Below are positions 42,426 through 43,449 of a DNA stretch of 43,449 bases, piece after piece. The stretch is from an uncultured Hyphomicrobiales bacterium (GTDB lineage: Bacteria > Pseudomonadota > Alphaproteobacteria > Rhizobiales > Rhizobiaceae): contig CALTTH010000041.1 of the NCBI GenBank assembly GCA_943908365.1, positions 1 through 43,449 on the forward strand, in the 5' to 3' direction. A program made the position numbers and the translations under genes. Numbering within the stretch: position 1 is the stretch's first letter; every line of letters begins with the position of its first letter. The notes below the pieces were generated by a model. It ran no database searches. It saw only the letters and a list, made by a program, of their open reading frames with translations, and had not been told where the DNA came from.

Positions 42426-43449
<1,024 letters not shown>

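Overview
The window is a gene-dense, GC-rich piece of alphaproteobacterial chromosome, most likely from the Rhizobiaceae (Agrobacterium/Rhizobium type). Reasons: the F0 operon order atpI-atpB-atpE-atpF' (subunit b'), the groESL operon with both an RpoH-type promoter and a CIRCE element, an endonuclease-type MutL, DUF2093 and DUF4170 genes near lipid A/Kdo genes, and two copies of a palindromic intergenic repeat of about 105 bp that resembles rhizobial mosaic elements. I see no tRNA, rRNA, CRISPR, insertion sequence or prophage.

Layout. 1-2130 (minus): start of the F0 ATP synthase operon with a clear sigma70-type promoter. 2300-6592 (minus): a SleB-type cell-wall hydrolase, then a corA-kup pair for Mg2+/divalent cation and K+ transport. 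6887-10221 (minus): an Mrp/ApbC-type P-loop ATPase with no cysteines, then a LuxR-type regulator followed by an NrtA-like ligand-binding protein with no export signal. 10385-14529: an IclR regulator divergent from a four-gene plus-strand operon (SDR dehydrogenase, dgoK, dgoA, SMP-30 lactonase) that looks like most of an oxidative galactose (De Ley-Doudoroff) pathway, with a perfect 19-bp palindrome in the divergent promoter. 14791-17910 (minus): a GGDEF-EAL protein with an altered GGDEF motif, and a PAS-PAS-receiver protein with no kinase domain.

18250-23232 (plus): mutL, a DUF2093 gene, a compact three-gene cassette (DUF350 membrane protein, DUF1190 lipoprotein, glutathionylspermidine-synthase-like ATP-grasp enzyme), and a ferritin-like DUF892 stress gene with a probable general-stress promoter and a strong terminator. 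23342-29707 (minus): a small membrane protein, lpxK, a HAD phosphatase, waaA, DUF4170, a CysQ-like phosphatase and pmbA/tldE. 29799-33373 (minus): a patatin-like phospholipase, rsmD and an rRNA pseudouridine synthase with a tail of about 350 disordered residues. tadA (plus) converges on a GNAT acetyltransferase, followed by a rhizobial lipoprotein, ileS, ribF, a HAD hydrolase (TIGR01459 type) and chrA, all minus. The right edge is groES and the start of groEL (plus).

Most of the window is housekeeping. The parts that deserve attention are the DUF350-DUF1190-ATP-grasp cassette, whose product is unknown; the LuxR solo plus cytoplasmic NrtA-like protein, a possible ligand-sensing pair; the cysteine-free Mrp; the kinase-less PAS-receiver protein beside a c-di-GMP enzyme; and the palindromic repeats, one of which supplies the stop codon of a gene. 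All assignments are by reading; no database search was possible.
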